Source: Clostridium_AI sp002297865 (lineage in GTDB: Bacteria; Bacillota; Clostridia; Lachnospirales; Lachnospiraceae). From it: a stretch of 64,000 bases of DNA. The notes under the pieces were generated by a model. The model made no database searches, had not been told where the DNA came from, and was given only the letters and a program-made list of their open reading frames with translations. Positions within the stretch are counted from its first letter, which is position 1. Each line of letters begins with the position of its first letter. The stretch lies in the NCBI GenBank assembly GCA_937903005.1, contig CALFNR010000126.1:1-64000 (forward strand). The letters run 5' to 3'. This document shows, in pieces, positions 24,544-34,789 of this stretch. Both the position numbers and the translations under genes were made by a program.

Positions 24544-27207
24544 ATGGCAAAGTTGACACCAATGATGCAGCAGTATGTAGAGACAAAAGAGCAATATCAT
24601 GATTGCATTTTGTTTTACCGCCTTGGTGATTTCTATGAAATGTTTTTTGAGGACGCAATTACCTGTTCTAAAGAATTAGAAATTACTTTGACAGGCAAAG
24701 CATGTGGGCAGGAAGAACGTGCGCCAATGTGCGGGATTCCTTACCATGCAGTAGATGGATATTTAACGAAATTAGTTTCCAAAGGATATAAGGTCGCAAT
24801 CTGTGAACAGGTTGAAGATCCAAAATTGACAAAGGGGCTTGTGAAGCGTGAGGTTGTACGTATTGTAACACCAGGTACTAACCTTAGTACACAGTCCCTT
24901 GATGAATCCAAGAATAATTATCTAATGGGGATCGTTTACATTGATGGGTGTTTTGGGTTATCAGTAGTGGACGTAACAACAGGAGATTATTTAGCAACAG
25001 AAGTGGATTCCAATCGAAAACTAATCGATGAAATAAATAAGTTTATGCCTTCTGAAATCATCTGTAATGATGCTTTTTTTATGTCTGGAATTGATATTGA
25101 TGATTTAAGAAATCGTATGCAGATTGCAGTTTCCTCTTTGGAAAGCTGGTATTTTGATGAGGCATTGTGTGAACGTACATTAATGGAACACTTTAAAATC
25201 AATACTTTGAGCGGATTAGGATTATCGGAATTTCGTGTAGCAACAGTGGCGGCAGGTGTGGTTCTTCGTTATTTAATCGAGATGCAGAAAACTTCTCTGG
25301 AACACTTAACGACGATTACACCATATATCACAAGTAAATACATGCTGTTAGACAGTTCAACCAGAAGAAATCTAGAGATTGTAGAGACACTGAGAGAAAA
25401 ACAAAAAAGAGGCTCTCTTTTATGGGTACTGGATAAGACAAAGACAGCTATGGGTGCAAGACTTCTTCGTACTTTTATTGAGCAGCCACTTGTAGATGAG
25501 GAAGAAATCGAAGCACGTTTAAATGCGGTTGAGGAACTGTCTAGTGAAATGATTAGTCGTGAAGAAATTCGTGAATATCTAAGCCCTATCTATGACTTAG
25601 AACGTTTGATTAGCCGTATTTCTTATAAATCAGCTAACCCAAGAGATTTAATTGCATTCCAGAGTTCCTTATCCATGTTACCTTATATTAAGGAAATTAT
25701 GGGGACTTTTAAGAGTTCTTTGTTACAAAAAATCAACGAACAGCTTGATACCTTAGAGGATGTGTGTAAGTTAATTGAGGATGCTATCATGGAAGAGCCA
25801 CCATTGGCAGTAAAAGAAGGTGGAATCATCAAAGAAGGTTTTCGTGAAGACGTAGATAAACTGCGTAAAGCCAAAACAGAAGGAAAGACTTGGCTTGCTG
25901 AGTTAGAAAATAAGGAAAAAGAAACGACAGGAATCAAAAATCTTCGAGTGAAATATAACAAAGTGTTTGGTTATTATTTAGAAGTAACCAATTCCTATAA
26001 AGACTTAGTTCCTGACACATGGATTCGGAAACAGACATTAACTAACGCAGAACGTTATACGACTCCAGAGTTAAAAGAATTAGAAGATGTAATTTTAGGC
26101 GCAGAAGAGAAGTTATATGCATTAGAATATGAAATTTTCTGTGAAATCCGTGATGGAATCGGTGCGCAAATCAGAAGAATTCAGAATACAGCCAAAGCAA
26201 TTGCCAATATTGATGTATTTGCATCGTTATCATCGGTTGCACAGCTTAATAATTTTGTAAAGCCAGAATTAAATCAAAAGGGTGTTATTGATATTAAAAA
26301 AGGAAGACATCCAGTGGTTGAGAAGATGCTTGCCAATGATTCTTTTGTATGTAACGACACTTATTTAGATAATGAAGCAAAACGAGTTTCTATTATTACA
26401 GGACCAAACATGGCAGGTAAGTCTACTTATATGAGACAGACTGCTTTAATTGTATTGATGGCCCAAATCGGAAGTTTTGTTCCAGCAGAAAGTGCAAATA
26501 TTGGTATAGTAGACCGTATCTTTACTAGAGTTGGGGCATCCGACGACCTTGCTTCTGGACAAAGTACGTTTATGGTGGAAATGACGGAAGTAGCCAATAT
26601 CTTAAGAAATGCAACGAAAAACAGCTTACTAATTCTTGATGAAATCGGTCGTGGAACTAGTACGTTTGATGGGCTAAGTATTGCGTGGGCCGTAGTTGAA
26701 CACATTGCCAACAAAAAACTGTTAGGAGCAAAAACATTATTTGCAACCCATTATCATGAACTAACCGAACTAGAAGGTAAATTAGATGGTGTCAACAATT
26801 ACTGTATTGCTGTCAAAGAACAAGGAGATGACATCGTATTTTTAAGGAAAATTGTGGCTGGCGGTGCTGATAAGAGCTATGGTATTCAAGTAGCAAAATT
26901 AGCAGGTGTACCAAAGGAAGTCTTAAAACGTGCCAATGAACTGGTAGTGCAGCTTAGTAATCAAGACATTTCTAAAAATGCCAAGAAGATTGCAGATAGT
27001 CATGTGAAGAAAGAAAAACAGGAACATGAAAAGGTTTCAAAGGATGTGGAAGGACAATTATCCTTCTTTACCATGCTGAAGCCAGAGAAACAGGAAAACA
27101 ACGAAATAATCGATGAGATAGAAAAACTTGATATTACACAGATGACTCCTATGGATGCCATGAATGTGTTATACAAGTTGCAGCAGAAAGCAAAACAGAT
27201 GAAATAA
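24544..27207 (+). CDS. mutS: DNA mismatch repair protein MutS
   Basis: 887 residues, normal for bacterial MutS. The mismatch-reading Phe-x-Glu motif is in LGDFYEMFFEDA (about residues 32-43). The ATPase has Walker A GPNMAGKST and Walker B region LILDEIGRGTSTFDG. Near the C-terminus GQLSFFTML is a good sliding-clamp-binding peptide. The start ATG 24544 has a GGAGG site. mutL follows after 18 bases. The enzyme recognises mispairs and short loops and recruits MutL. Confidence 0.97.
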   Translation: MAKLTPMMQQYVETKEQYHDCILFYRLGDFYEMFFEDAITCSKELEITLTGKACGQEERAPMCGIPYHAVDGYLTKLVSKGYKVAICEQVEDPKLTKGLVKREVVRIVTPGTNLSTQSLDESKNNYLMGIVYIDGCFGLSVVDVTTGDYLATEVDSNRKLIDEINKFMPSEIICNDAFFMSGIDIDDLRNRMQIAVSSLESWYFDEALCERTLMEHFKINTLSGLGLSEFRVATVAAGVVLRYLIEMQKTSLEHLTTITPYITSKYMLLDSSTRRNLEIVETLREKQKRGSLLWVLDKTKTAMGARLLRTFIEQPLVDEEEIEARLNAVEELSSEMISREEIREYLSPIYDLERLISRISYKSANPRDLIAFQSSLSMLPYIKEIMGTFKSSLLQKINEQLDTLEDVCKLIEDAIMEEPPLAVKEGGIIKEGFREDVDKLRKAKTEGKTWLAELENKEKETTGIKNLRVKYNKVFGYYLEVTNSYKDLVPDTWIRKQTLTNAERYTTPELKELEDVILGAEEKLYALEYEIFCEIRDGIGAQIRRIQNTAKAIANIDVFASLSSVAQLNNFVKPELNQKGVIDIKKGRHPVVEKMLANDSFVCNDTYLDNEAKRVSIITGPNMAGKSTYMRQTALIVLMAQIGSFVPAESANIGIVDRIFTRVGASDDLASGQSTFMVEMTEVANILRNATKNSLLILDEIGRGTSTFDGLSIAWAVVEHIANKKLLGAKTLFATHYHELTELEGKLDGVNNYCIAVKEQGDDIVFLRKIVAGGADKSYGIQVAKLAGVPKEVLKRANELVVQLSNQDISKNAKKIADSHVKKEKQEHEKVSKDVEGQLSFFTMLKPEKQENNEIIDEIEKLDITQMTPMDAMNVLYKLQQKAKQMK

Positions 27208-27225
27208 TCATAAAGGGGTGAGGCT

Positions 27226-29142
27226 ATGGCAAAGATAACATGCTTAGATTCCAGTACGATTAATCAGATTGCAGCAGGAGAAGTAATAGAACGGCCAAGT
27301 GCCGTTGTAAAGGAACTTGTGGAAAACTCCATTGACTCTGGTGCCAAAGCAATTACAATCGAGATAAAAGATGGGGGAACCAGTTTAATTCGTATTACAG
27401 ATAACGGATGTGGAATTGAAAAAGAAGAGATTTCTCTTGCGTTTATGCGCCATGCCACAAGTAAGATCCGCTCCGCCAATGACTTGTTGAAAGTAATGAG
27501 TCTGGGATTTCGTGGAGAGGCGCTGGCTAGTATTGCTTCCATCGCTCAGGTAGAAGTAATCACGAAAACACCAGAGGACTTAACAGGTGTTCGTTATTGT
27601 ATAGAAGGTGGAGAAGAAAAGGGAACCGAGGAGATCGGGTGTCCAGACGGAACTACATTTCTGGTAAGAAATTTATTCTTTAATACACCAGCCAGAAAAA
27701 AGTTCTTAAAATCCAATGGGACAGAAACAGGATATATTAATGATTTGGTAGAACGCCTTGCAGTATCCCATCCGAACATTGCCTTTAAGTTTATCAGCAA
27801 TAACCAGACAAAGCTTCATACTTCTGGAAATGGCAATATGAAAGATATTCTTTACCATATCTATGGAAGGGAAATCTCCAAAGAACTGCTTCCAATTGAG
27901 AAAGAGGATAGCATTCTTCATATATCAGGATTCATTGGAAAACCAGTCATTTCAAGAGGAACGAAAAGTCTAATGAATTACTATATTAATGGAAGATATG
28001 TAAAGAGTTCTGTGATTCATAAGGCCATTGAGGAAGCATATAAGCCATATTCCATGACCCATCGATATCCACTTACATCCCTTATGATAGAAGTGGCGCC
28101 AGAATGGATCGATGTGAATGTGCATCCTACTAAGATGGAAGTTCGTTTTCATGATAGTCAAGTGGTGTATGATATTATTTATCATGCAGTAAAGGAAGCT
28201 TTAAGTGAGAAAGAATTTATTCCAGAAGTCACTATAGATGAAACGAAAAGCAGTAAACCTGATATTAAAATAGAAAATAATGTACCAGAGCCATTTGAAA
28301 AACAGAGAATGGCTCAGTATAGCTATATGAAAAAAACAGAGCATCAACCTGTAAAAGAGGAATACGGTGGCATAAATCAATTCTTTGCAGCAAGAAAAGA
28401 ACGAGGTTTTCAAAATGAAGCAACAGGACTTTCAAAGGACGAAGAAAATCTGTTTGCTGGCAGTTTAGCAAGCGAAGGAGAAAAGCAAGCAGAAGCTATA
28501 GAAGCTAAGGAAAAACCAGAACAGCTTAACTTGTTTGAAGGAAAACTGCTGACAGAAGAAAATATTAAGAAGCACCGTATTATCGGACAATTATTCAAGA
28601 CTTACTGGATTGTAGAATTTGAAGATAAGATGTATCTGATTGATCAGCATGCTGCACATGAAAAGGTTCTGTATGAACGAAACATGGAAAATCTGAAAAA
28701 GAAGACAGGCATGTCCCAAATGGTGAATCCTCCAATTATTATTACCTTGTCCTTAAAAGAAGAAAATGTCTTACATCAGTACCAAGAACAATTTAAGGAA
28801 TTAGGATTTGAGATTGAACCTTTTGGAGGAAAAGAGTATGCTATATACGGTGTGCCGGCAGATTTGCTTGGACTGGATGAGGAAGATGTGTTCTTGGAAA
28901 TACTAGATTCTTTTTTAGAAGAAAAGACAGAAGCTACTCCTGATATGATTCTTCACAAAGTAGCGACCATGTCTTGTAAAGCAGCGGTGAAAGGAAATAG
29001 TGCCATGTCATTTACAGAGGCTGAAAAGTTAATAGAAGAACTGTTAACTTTGGAAAATCCTTATCACTGCCCACATGGGCGACCAGTGATTGTGTCTATG
29101 TCCAAATATGAGATAGAGAAAAAATTCAAACGAATTGTTTAA
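27226..29142 (+). CDS. mutL: DNA mismatch repair protein MutL with endonuclease motif
   Basis: 638 residues. The N-terminal GHKL ATPase motifs are clear: ELVENSIDSGA, DNGCGIEKEE and GFRGEALASIASI. A low-complexity linker covers about residues 335-440. The C-terminal domain has the metal-binding endonuclease motif DQHAAHEKVLYE and the CPHGRP motif, so this is a nicking MutL of the type found in bacteria without MutH. Start ATG 27226 after GGGGTGAGG. Forms an operon with mutS and miaA. Confidence 0.97.
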   Translation: MAKITCLDSSTINQIAAGEVIERPSAVVKELVENSIDSGAKAITIEIKDGGTSLIRITDNGCGIEKEEISLAFMRHATSKIRSANDLLKVMSLGFRGEALASIASIAQVEVITKTPEDLTGVRYCIEGGEEKGTEEIGCPDGTTFLVRNLFFNTPARKKFLKSNGTETGYINDLVERLAVSHPNIAFKFISNNQTKLHTSGNGNMKDILYHIYGREISKELLPIEKEDSILHISGFIGKPVISRGTKSLMNYYINGRYVKSSVIHKAIEEAYKPYSMTHRYPLTSLMIEVAPEWIDVNVHPTKMEVRFHDSQVVYDIIYHAVKEALSEKEFIPEVTIDETKSSKPDIKIENNVPEPFEKQRMAQYSYMKKTEHQPVKEEYGGINQFFAARKERGFQNEATGLSKDEENLFAGSLASEGEKQAEAIEAKEKPEQLNLFEGKLLTEENIKKHRIIGQLFKTYWIVEFEDKMYLIDQHAAHEKVLYERNMENLKKKTGMSQMVNPPIIITLSLKEENVLHQYQEQFKELGFEIEPFGGKEYAIYGVPADLLGLDEEDVFLEILDSFLEEKTEATPDMILHKVATMSCKAAVKGNSAMSFTEAEKLIEELLTLENPYHCPHGRPVIVSMSKYEIEKKFKRIV

Positions 29143-29163
29143 GAAAAGAGATGTTGCGATAGA

Positions 29164-30114
29164 ATGCTAGAAAAAAGACCATTAGTAATCCTAACTGGAC
29201 CGACTGCGGTTGGAAAAACCGATTTGTCTATTCAGTTAGCTAAAAAAATCGGTGGTGAAATCATTTCGGCAGATTCCATGCAGGTCTATAAATACATGGA
29301 TATTGGAACTGCTAAAATTACCGAAGAGGAAATGCAGGGAGTGAAGCATTATCTGGTGGATGAATTTGAACCAGAGGATGATTTTAACGTAGTGAAATTC
29401 CAGTCTTATGCAAAAAAATACATGGAAGAAATTTACAAAAAAGGAAAGATACCAATCATCGTTGGTGGTACTGGGTTTTACATTCAAGCTTTGGTATACG
29501 ATATTGATTTCGATGAAAATGATGCCGATACCACATACCGTCAAACACTTGAAAAGCTTGCGGCTGATAAAGGTGCAGAATATCTTCATACAATGCTTGC
29601 TAAGGTAGATGAAAAGTCGGCAAAAGAGATTCATGCAAATAATGTAAAGAGAGTAATCCGAGCTTTAGAGTTCTATGAGAAAACAGGAAAGAAAATTTCA
29701 GATCACAATGAAATAGAGCGACAGAAAGAATCTCCTTATAATTTTGCCTATTTCGTATTAACAGACGACAGAAAAATCTTATATGACCGTATAAATCTAC
29801 GAGTGGATAAGATGATGGAAGCTGGTCTGTTAGAAGAAGTAAAGCAGATGAAAGAAAGAGGCCTTAAAAAAGATATGGTTTCTATGCAGGGAATTGGTTA
29901 CAAGGAACTGCTTGCTTATCTAGATGGAGAATATACATTAGATGGAGCAATTGCTGTTTTAAAGCAGGATACGAGACATTTTGCCAAACGACAGCTTACC
30001 TGGTTTAGAAGGGAAAAGGAAGTGCTCTGGCTTGATAAAAGTGAGATAGGACGGGATACGGATTCTGTCTTACAAGTAATAGATGGTGAATTAAAAAAAC
30101 GAGGTATTATATAG
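29164..30114 (+). CDS. miaA: tRNA dimethylallyltransferase
   Basis: 316 residues, usual MiaA length. Adds a dimethylallyl group to A37 of tRNAs that read UNN codons. The P-loop GPTAVGKTDLS (residues 12-22), DSMQVYKYMDIGTAK and the IVGGTGFYIQAL block are intact, and the later QGIGYKELLAYL and RRQTWFR-like segment (AKRQLTWFRRE) complete the family pattern. It follows mutL by 21 bases. The hfq gene that often follows miaA is absent here. Confidence 0.96.
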   Translation: MLEKRPLVILTGPTAVGKTDLSIQLAKKIGGEIISADSMQVYKYMDIGTAKITEEEMQGVKHYLVDEFEPEDDFNVVKFQSYAKKYMEEIYKKGKIPIIVGGTGFYIQALVYDIDFDENDADTTYRQTLEKLAADKGAEYLHTMLAKVDEKSAKEIHANNVKRVIRALEFYEKTGKKISDHNEIERQKESPYNFAYFVLTDDRKILYDRINLRVDKMMEAGLLEEVKQMKERGLKKDMVSMQGIGYKELLAYLDGEYTLDGAIAVLKQDTRHFAKRQLTWFRREKEVLWLDKSEIGRDTDSVLQVIDGELKKRGII

Positions 30115-30144
30115 TTTAAGTGAAATGTAATGCATATGGTAGGT

Positions 30145-30156
30145 AAACTTAAGTTT
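30145..30156. repeat. 12-base palindrome before the YnbB-like gene
   Basis: AAACTTAAGTTT is a perfect palindrome 17 bases before the start codon of the following gene. It could be an operator, or simply part of an AT-rich spacer; no regulator gene is adjacent. Confidence 0.3.
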
Positions 30157-30172
30157 GTGATGGAGGAAGAAA

Positions 30173-31465
30173 ATGAACGAGATGTATAAACAATCTGGCA
30201 TACAAGAAGAAGTATATGCCTTTGGGAAAGAAGTAGAAGGTTCATTAAAAGAACGTTTTGAGAAAATTGATGCAGTTGCAGAATATAACCAGTTAAAGGT
30301 GATTCAGGCAATGCAAAAAAATAAATTAAGTGATATTCATTTTGCATCTACAACAGGTTATGGTTACAATGACCTAGGAAGAGATGTATTAGAAAGTGTT
30401 TATGCTGACATTTTTCGAGCTGAGGCAGCTTTGGTTCGTCCTCAGATTACCTGTGGTACTCATGCATTGACAATTGCTTTGGCAGCAAATCTTCGCCCAG
30501 GTGACGAGCTATTATCTCCAGTCGGAAAACCATACGATACATTAGAAGGCGTCATTGGAATTAAACCAGACGAGAATGGAAATGCTCCAAAAGGTTCTCT
30601 TGCAGAATATGATATTTCTTATCGTCAGGTAGATTTACTTCCAGACGGTGGTTTTGATTTTGAAGAAATCAAAAAGGCAATCAATGAGAAAACAAAATTA
30701 GTTACCATTCAACGTTCGAAAGGATATCAGACAAGACCTACTTTATCGGTAGAAAGAATTGGCGAACTAATTGCCTTTATTAAAGAAATCAAACCAGACG
30801 TTATCTGTATGGTAGACAATTGTTATGGTGAGTTCGTAGAGAAGATAGAACCAACAGAAGTTGGTGCAGATATGTGCGTTGGTTCTTTAATCAAAAACCC
30901 AGGTGGCGGATTAGCGCCAATTGGTGGATATATTGTAGGAAAAGAAGAATATATTGAACAATGTGCATTTCGTTTAACTGCACCAGGTCTTGGAAAGGAA
31001 GTAGGAGCTACATTAGGCCTTAACCAGTCATTGTTCCAAGGACTTTTTTTAGCACCTACTGTAACAGCAGGTGCATTAAAGGGAGCTGTTTTTGCGGCAA
31101 ATATCTATGAAAAGTTGGGCTTTTCTGTAATTCCAAATGGAACAGAAGAACGTTATGACATTATTCAGGCAGTAACACTTGGAAGTCCAGAAGCAATTAT
31201 TGCATTTTGCCATGGCATTCAGGCAGCAGCGCCAGTTGATAGTTTTGTAGTGCCAGAACCTTGGGCGATGCCAGGTTATCATTCAGAAGTTATTATGGCA
31301 GCAGGTGCGTTTGTACAGGGATCATCCATTGAGTTAAGTGCGGATGCTCCGATTGAAGCACCATATGCTGTTTACTTCCAGGGTGGTCTTACTTGGTATC
31401 ATGCGAAGTTAGGTATTTTAATGTCCTTGCAGAAATTAGTAGAAAAGAATCTTGTTACTTTATAA
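30173..31465 (+). CDS. ynbB: PLP-dependent methionine gamma-lyase-like protein (YnbB/'aluminium resistance' family)
   Basis: 430-residue fold-type I PLP enzyme of the family annotated as methionine gamma-lyase family or aluminium resistance protein. The PLP lysine is in GSLIKNPGGGLAPIGGYIVG (about residue 242). A VDNCYGEFVE segment near 220 holds the conserved aspartate that contacts the cofactor ring. Start ATG 30173 with a TGGAGGAAG site. Orthologues often sit near miaA or hfq in Firmicutes, as here. The in vivo reaction is not established for the family. Confidence 0.9.
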   Translation: MNEMYKQSGIQEEVYAFGKEVEGSLKERFEKIDAVAEYNQLKVIQAMQKNKLSDIHFASTTGYGYNDLGRDVLESVYADIFRAEAALVRPQITCGTHALTIALAANLRPGDELLSPVGKPYDTLEGVIGIKPDENGNAPKGSLAEYDISYRQVDLLPDGGFDFEEIKKAINEKTKLVTIQRSKGYQTRPTLSVERIGELIAFIKEIKPDVICMVDNCYGEFVEKIEPTEVGADMCVGSLIKNPGGGLAPIGGYIVGKEEYIEQCAFRLTAPGLGKEVGATLGLNQSLFQGLFLAPTVTAGALKGAVFAANIYEKLGFSVIPNGTEERYDIIQAVTLGSPEAIIAFCHGIQAAAPVDSFVVPEPWAMPGYHSEVIMAAGAFVQGSSIELSADAPIEAPYAVYFQGGLTWYHAKLGILMSLQKLVEKNLVTL

Positions 31466-31599
31466 TATGAAGTAACAAACACAAAATGGTCACACTTGTC
31501 CCCTAAAATTTCTAAGTAAGCTGGTATACAAACCATAACAGTTGTGTTAAAATGTTCTAAGGGTTTTGATGGTGTATGCTGATAGAAGTAAGGAGGCAT

Positions 31600-32298
31600 A
31601 TGCAAAAAGAACATCGAAAGATAAAAGATTTACCGTTAACAGAACGTCCTTGTGAAAAGTTTTTAGAGTGCGGGCCAGATTGCATGACGGATGCAGAACT
31701 TCTTGCAGTGATAATCCGCGTTGGTACCAGGGACAGGCATGCAGTAGAATTAATGAATTCAGTACTATTACAGGCTGGTGACGGTGCAGGGCTTGTAGAG
31801 CTTAGCAAGTTATCCGTTGAAGATTTGTTAAAGATACCAGGAATTGGCCTTGTCAAAGCAGTTCAGTTAAAATGTATCGTAGAACTTGCAATACGATTTG
31901 CAAAACAGGAACAGAAGCAGATGGTAAGGTTTAATCAGCCACGTTCGGTTGCTGATTACTATATGCAGGAATTCCGTTTAAAGTCAAGGGAAGAACTGCT
32001 CCTTATTATGTTAGATACAAAAGGGAAACTACTTAGAGATGCTGTGATTTCCAGCGGTACCATTAATTATTCTATACTAGAACCACGAGAGGTTTTTGTG
32101 ACTGCTTTTGAGTATCATGCGGTTCAGATTATATTGCTGCATAATCATCCAAGTGGGGACCCAACCCCAAGTAAAGAGGACATCGTTGCAACAAGAAAGA
32201 TTAGGCAGGCAGGTGAAATCGTAGGAATTGAACTTATAGATCATATTATTATTGGTGATAATCGATATATAAGCATGAGAGAGTTAGATTTGTTTTAA
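31600..32298 (+). CDS. radC: RadC family JAMM metalloprotein
   Basis: 232 residues from ATG 31600, which follows TAAGGAGG with a short spacing; an earlier in-frame start at 31576 has no ribosome site. An N-terminal helix-hairpin-helix-like part (LLKIPGIGLVKAVQLKCIVEL) precedes the JAMM/MPN domain with the zinc motif HNHPSGDPTPS. Although named for DNA repair, the cellular role of RadC is unresolved. It precedes mreB, an arrangement common across Firmicutes and many other bacteria. Confidence 0.93.
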   Translation: MQKEHRKIKDLPLTERPCEKFLECGPDCMTDAELLAVIIRVGTRDRHAVELMNSVLLQAGDGAGLVELSKLSVEDLLKIPGIGLVKAVQLKCIVELAIRFAKQEQKQMVRFNQPRSVADYYMQEFRLKSREELLLIMLDTKGKLLRDAVISSGTINYSILEPREVFVTAFEYHAVQIILLHNHPSGDPTPSKEDIVATRKIRQAGEIVGIELIDHIIIGDNRYISMRELDLF

Positions 32299-32327
32299 TA
32301 TAAAACATGAAAATTTTAATATAAAAC
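32293..32327 (+). repeat. Two 14-base direct repeats between radC and mreB
   Basis: TTTTAATATAAAAC occurs at 32293-32306 and again at 32314-32327, 21 bases apart, which is two helical turns. The first copy includes the radC stop codon. The face-matched spacing suggests a possible binding site controlling mreB, but AT-rich spacers can give such repeats by chance. Confidence 0.35.
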
Positions 32328-32376
32328 TAAGAATAGAGAATTCAAAGACAGAACATAGTCTTAGAAGGAGATTATT

Positions 32377-33375
32377 ATGGCAAAGAAAGTATTTGGTATA
32401 GATTTTGGTACAAGTGTAATTAAAATCTTTAAAAAAGGCGAAGGTATCGTTGTAGATGAGAAAAACGTAATCGCCACACAGAAGAAAAAAATATATGCTG
32501 GTGGTAATGCCGCATATGATATGTATGAAAAATCACCTGAGAACATTATCGTTTCCTATCCAATGAAAGCAGGTGTAATTGCTGAGATAGAAAATATGAG
32601 AATGCTTCTGGATTATTTTGTACAGACGAAATGTTTTAAAAAGGGTATGAAAAGTACTGCTGACTTCATTGTTGCGGTGCCGACCAACATTACAGAAGTT
32701 GAAAGACGTGCATTTGATGAATTAGTTAGAAATACAGTTACAAAAACAAGGGATGTTATTTTGTTAGATAAACCGATTGTTGCTGCACTTGGTATTGGAT
32801 TAGACGTTGTAAGCCCAAGAGGAGTTATGACAGTAGATATCGGTGCTGATACAACAGAAATTGGAATTATTTCCTTAGGCGGTATTGTCCTTAGCAAGCT
32901 GATTCCTGTTGGTGGAAACAAGATTGACGAATCCATTCAGCTTCTAGTGAAGAAGAATTATAACCTTTATATCGGTAGTAAAACAGCAGAAATGATAAAA
33001 ATAGAATTAGGAAGTGCACTAGAGGGAGAAGAAACAACAATGAGAGTGTTTGGCAGGGATGTTGTGACAGGTCTGCCAAAACAGATGGAGATCAGTTCTT
33101 CTCTTGTGTGCAGTGCAGTTAAGGAACACTTATATACAATTGTAGAAGCAATTAAAATGATTCTTGAGCACACCCCACCAGAAATTACATCTGATATTAT
33201 TGATTCAGGTATTTATCTGACAGGTGGTTCTGCAAAGATTAGAGAACTTGATAAGCTTATTTCAGAGGAAACAGATTTAATGGTAAATGTCAGTGATGAC
33301 TGTGATAATTCTGTAGCAAAAGGTCTTGGTGCAGTAATGGAAGATAGCAGTCTGTTAGCACAGCTGCATCATTAA
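32377..33375 (+). CDS. mreB: Rod shape-determining protein MreB
   Basis: 332-residue actin homologue that forms membrane filaments guiding side-wall synthesis. The nucleotide-binding segments GIDFGTSVIKIF (residues 5-16), MTVDIGADTTEIGIISLGG and ITGG-like LTGGSAKIREL are present. Start ATG 32377 after AAGGAG. It opens the mreBCD-mrdA-minCDE-rodA block. Confidence 0.97.
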   Translation: MAKKVFGIDFGTSVIKIFKKGEGIVVDEKNVIATQKKKIYAGGNAAYDMYEKSPENIIVSYPMKAGVIAEIENMRMLLDYFVQTKCFKKGMKSTADFIVAVPTNITEVERRAFDELVRNTVTKTRDVILLDKPIVAALGIGLDVVSPRGVMTVDIGADTTEIGIISLGGIVLSKLIPVGGNKIDESIQLLVKKNYNLYIGSKTAEMIKIELGSALEGEETTMRVFGRDVVTGLPKQMEISSSLVCSAVKEHLYTIVEAIKMILEHTPPEITSDIIDSGIYLTGGSAKIRELDKLISEETDLMVNVSDDCDNSVAKGLGAVMEDSSLLAQLHH

Positions 33376-33409
33376 TCCGTAGCCTTGCAAGTGGCAGATG
33401 GGAGTTACG

Positions 33410-34258
33410 ATGAGACGAAGATTTAATTTTGATATAAAACCAAAATATATTTTTATTGCATGTGCTGCTTTATGTACTGCAGTTATGATTTTTACTTTTT
33501 CGAATGATAAGAATCTTTCGCCTGTGAGAACTTTGTTTGGCGATGCGGTTACTCCAATGCAAAGTGGAGTAAATCAAGTAGGTAACTATATTAGTGAAAA
33601 AACCGAAATTTTTACAAGTATGAAAAAATTACTTGCTGAAAATAAGGAACTGCAAAGTAAAGTGGATACTCTATCAAGTCAGAATAAGATTCTACAGCTT
33701 GATAAATATGAACTTGACAGTTTACGAGAACTATATAAGTTAGATCAGAAGTATACCGAGTATCCAAAGGTGGCAGCAAGAGTTATTACAAAAGATGGTG
33801 GAAACTGGTATAATGTTTTTAAAATTGATAAGGGAACCAATAATGGAATTAAAGTCGGTATGAATGTAATGGCAGGTGACGGTCTGGTTGGTATTATTAC
33901 AGAAGTTGGACATAACTGGGCATCTGTCCGTTCGATTATAGATGACAAAAGCAGTGTCAGTGGAATGGTGTTAAAAACAAACGATAACTGTATTATTAAT
34001 GGTAATCTAGAAATGTTAGACAGTGGTTGTATTGAAATTGATAATATCGGAAGGGATGCAAAAATAAAAAAAGGATATGAAGTCGTAACATCCCGTATCA
34101 GTCCTAAATTTTTACCAGGAATCTTGATTGGAACAGTATCATCTGTAAGTACGGATTCATCAAACTTAAGAACTACTGGTAAATTGACTACAGCTGTTGA
34201 TTTTGACAAATTAGATACCGTTTTAGTCATTACAGCCTTAAAGGAAAAAGAGTATTAA
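33410..34258 (+). CDS. mreC: Rod shape-determining protein MreC
   Basis: 282 residues from ATG 33410, chosen because GGGAG (33400-33404) is well placed before it; the in-frame ATG at 33398 lies in that site. A short basic N-terminus, one membrane segment (about residues 12-30), a coiled coil (MKKLLAENKELQSKVDTLSS near 70-110) and the two-part extracellular beta domain (VAARVITKDGGNWYNVFKIDKG, then VSSVSTDSSNL) are as in other MreC proteins. It links MreB to the periplasmic-side synthases. Confidence 0.93.
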   Translation: MRRRFNFDIKPKYIFIACAALCTAVMIFTFSNDKNLSPVRTLFGDAVTPMQSGVNQVGNYISEKTEIFTSMKKLLAENKELQSKVDTLSSQNKILQLDKYELDSLRELYKLDQKYTEYPKVAARVITKDGGNWYNVFKIDKGTNNGIKVGMNVMAGDGLVGIITEVGHNWASVRSIIDDKSSVSGMVLKTNDNCIINGNLEMLDSGCIEIDNIGRDAKIKKGYEVVTSRISPKFLPGILIGTVSSVSTDSSNLRTTGKLTTAVDFDKLDTVLVITALKEKEY

Positions 34259-34281
34259 CTCAAGTAGCGAGAGGGTAGGTT

Positions 34282-34788
34282 ATGAAACGATTTTTTTTAT
34301 ACATCCTTTTGGTGTTATTCTGCTTCTTACTCCAGACCACGTTATTTCAGTGGCTGGAGTTAGCAGGTATCATACCAAATATATTGATAATATTAGTAGT
34401 TTCCATTGGATATATAAGAGGAATTAATGAATCCATGATAGTAGGTATATTGTGTGGACTTTGTATGGATCTTATGTACGGAAATTTTATTGGATATTAT
34501 GCCCTGCTCTATTTAACAGTAGGATTCTTAAGTGGTTATTCGAATTATTTTTATGAAAAAGACGATTACACATTACCGCTGATTTTAATTGGTGTGGGTG
34601 ATTTAGTGTATGGAACTTTATTTTATATCTTATCATATTTATTACGAGCACGCTTACATGTCTTTTATTACCTTAGAAGAATTATGATACCAGAAGCAAT
34701 TTATACTGTTGTCGTAGCGATTATTTTATACAAACTGATTCATCTTTTGAATGGATATATGGTTAAGTTAGAAAGTAAGGAGGAGTAA
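34282..34788 (+). CDS. mreD: Rod shape-determining protein MreD
   Basis: 168-residue polytopic membrane protein with about five hydrophobic segments, starting MKRFFLYILLVLFCFLLQTT. A run such as SIGYIRGINESMIVGILCGL is typical of MreD. Only one base separates its stop from the PBP2 start, showing tight coupling. Partner of MreC and the elongasome. Confidence 0.92.
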   Translation: MKRFFLYILLVLFCFLLQTTLFQWLELAGIIPNILIILVVSIGYIRGINESMIVGILCGLCMDLMYGNFIGYYALLYLTVGFLSGYSNYFYEKDDYTLPLILIGVGDLVYGTLFYILSYLLRARLHVFYYLRRIMIPEAIYTVVVAIILYKLIHLLNGYMVKLESKEE

Positions 34789-34789
34789 T

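Noticed and set aside
33745..34230. Long reverse-strand frame inside mreC, and similar frames inside lrgB, miaA and divIVA
   Set aside because: They are antisense shadows of well-supported genes, without ribosome sites or family similarity.
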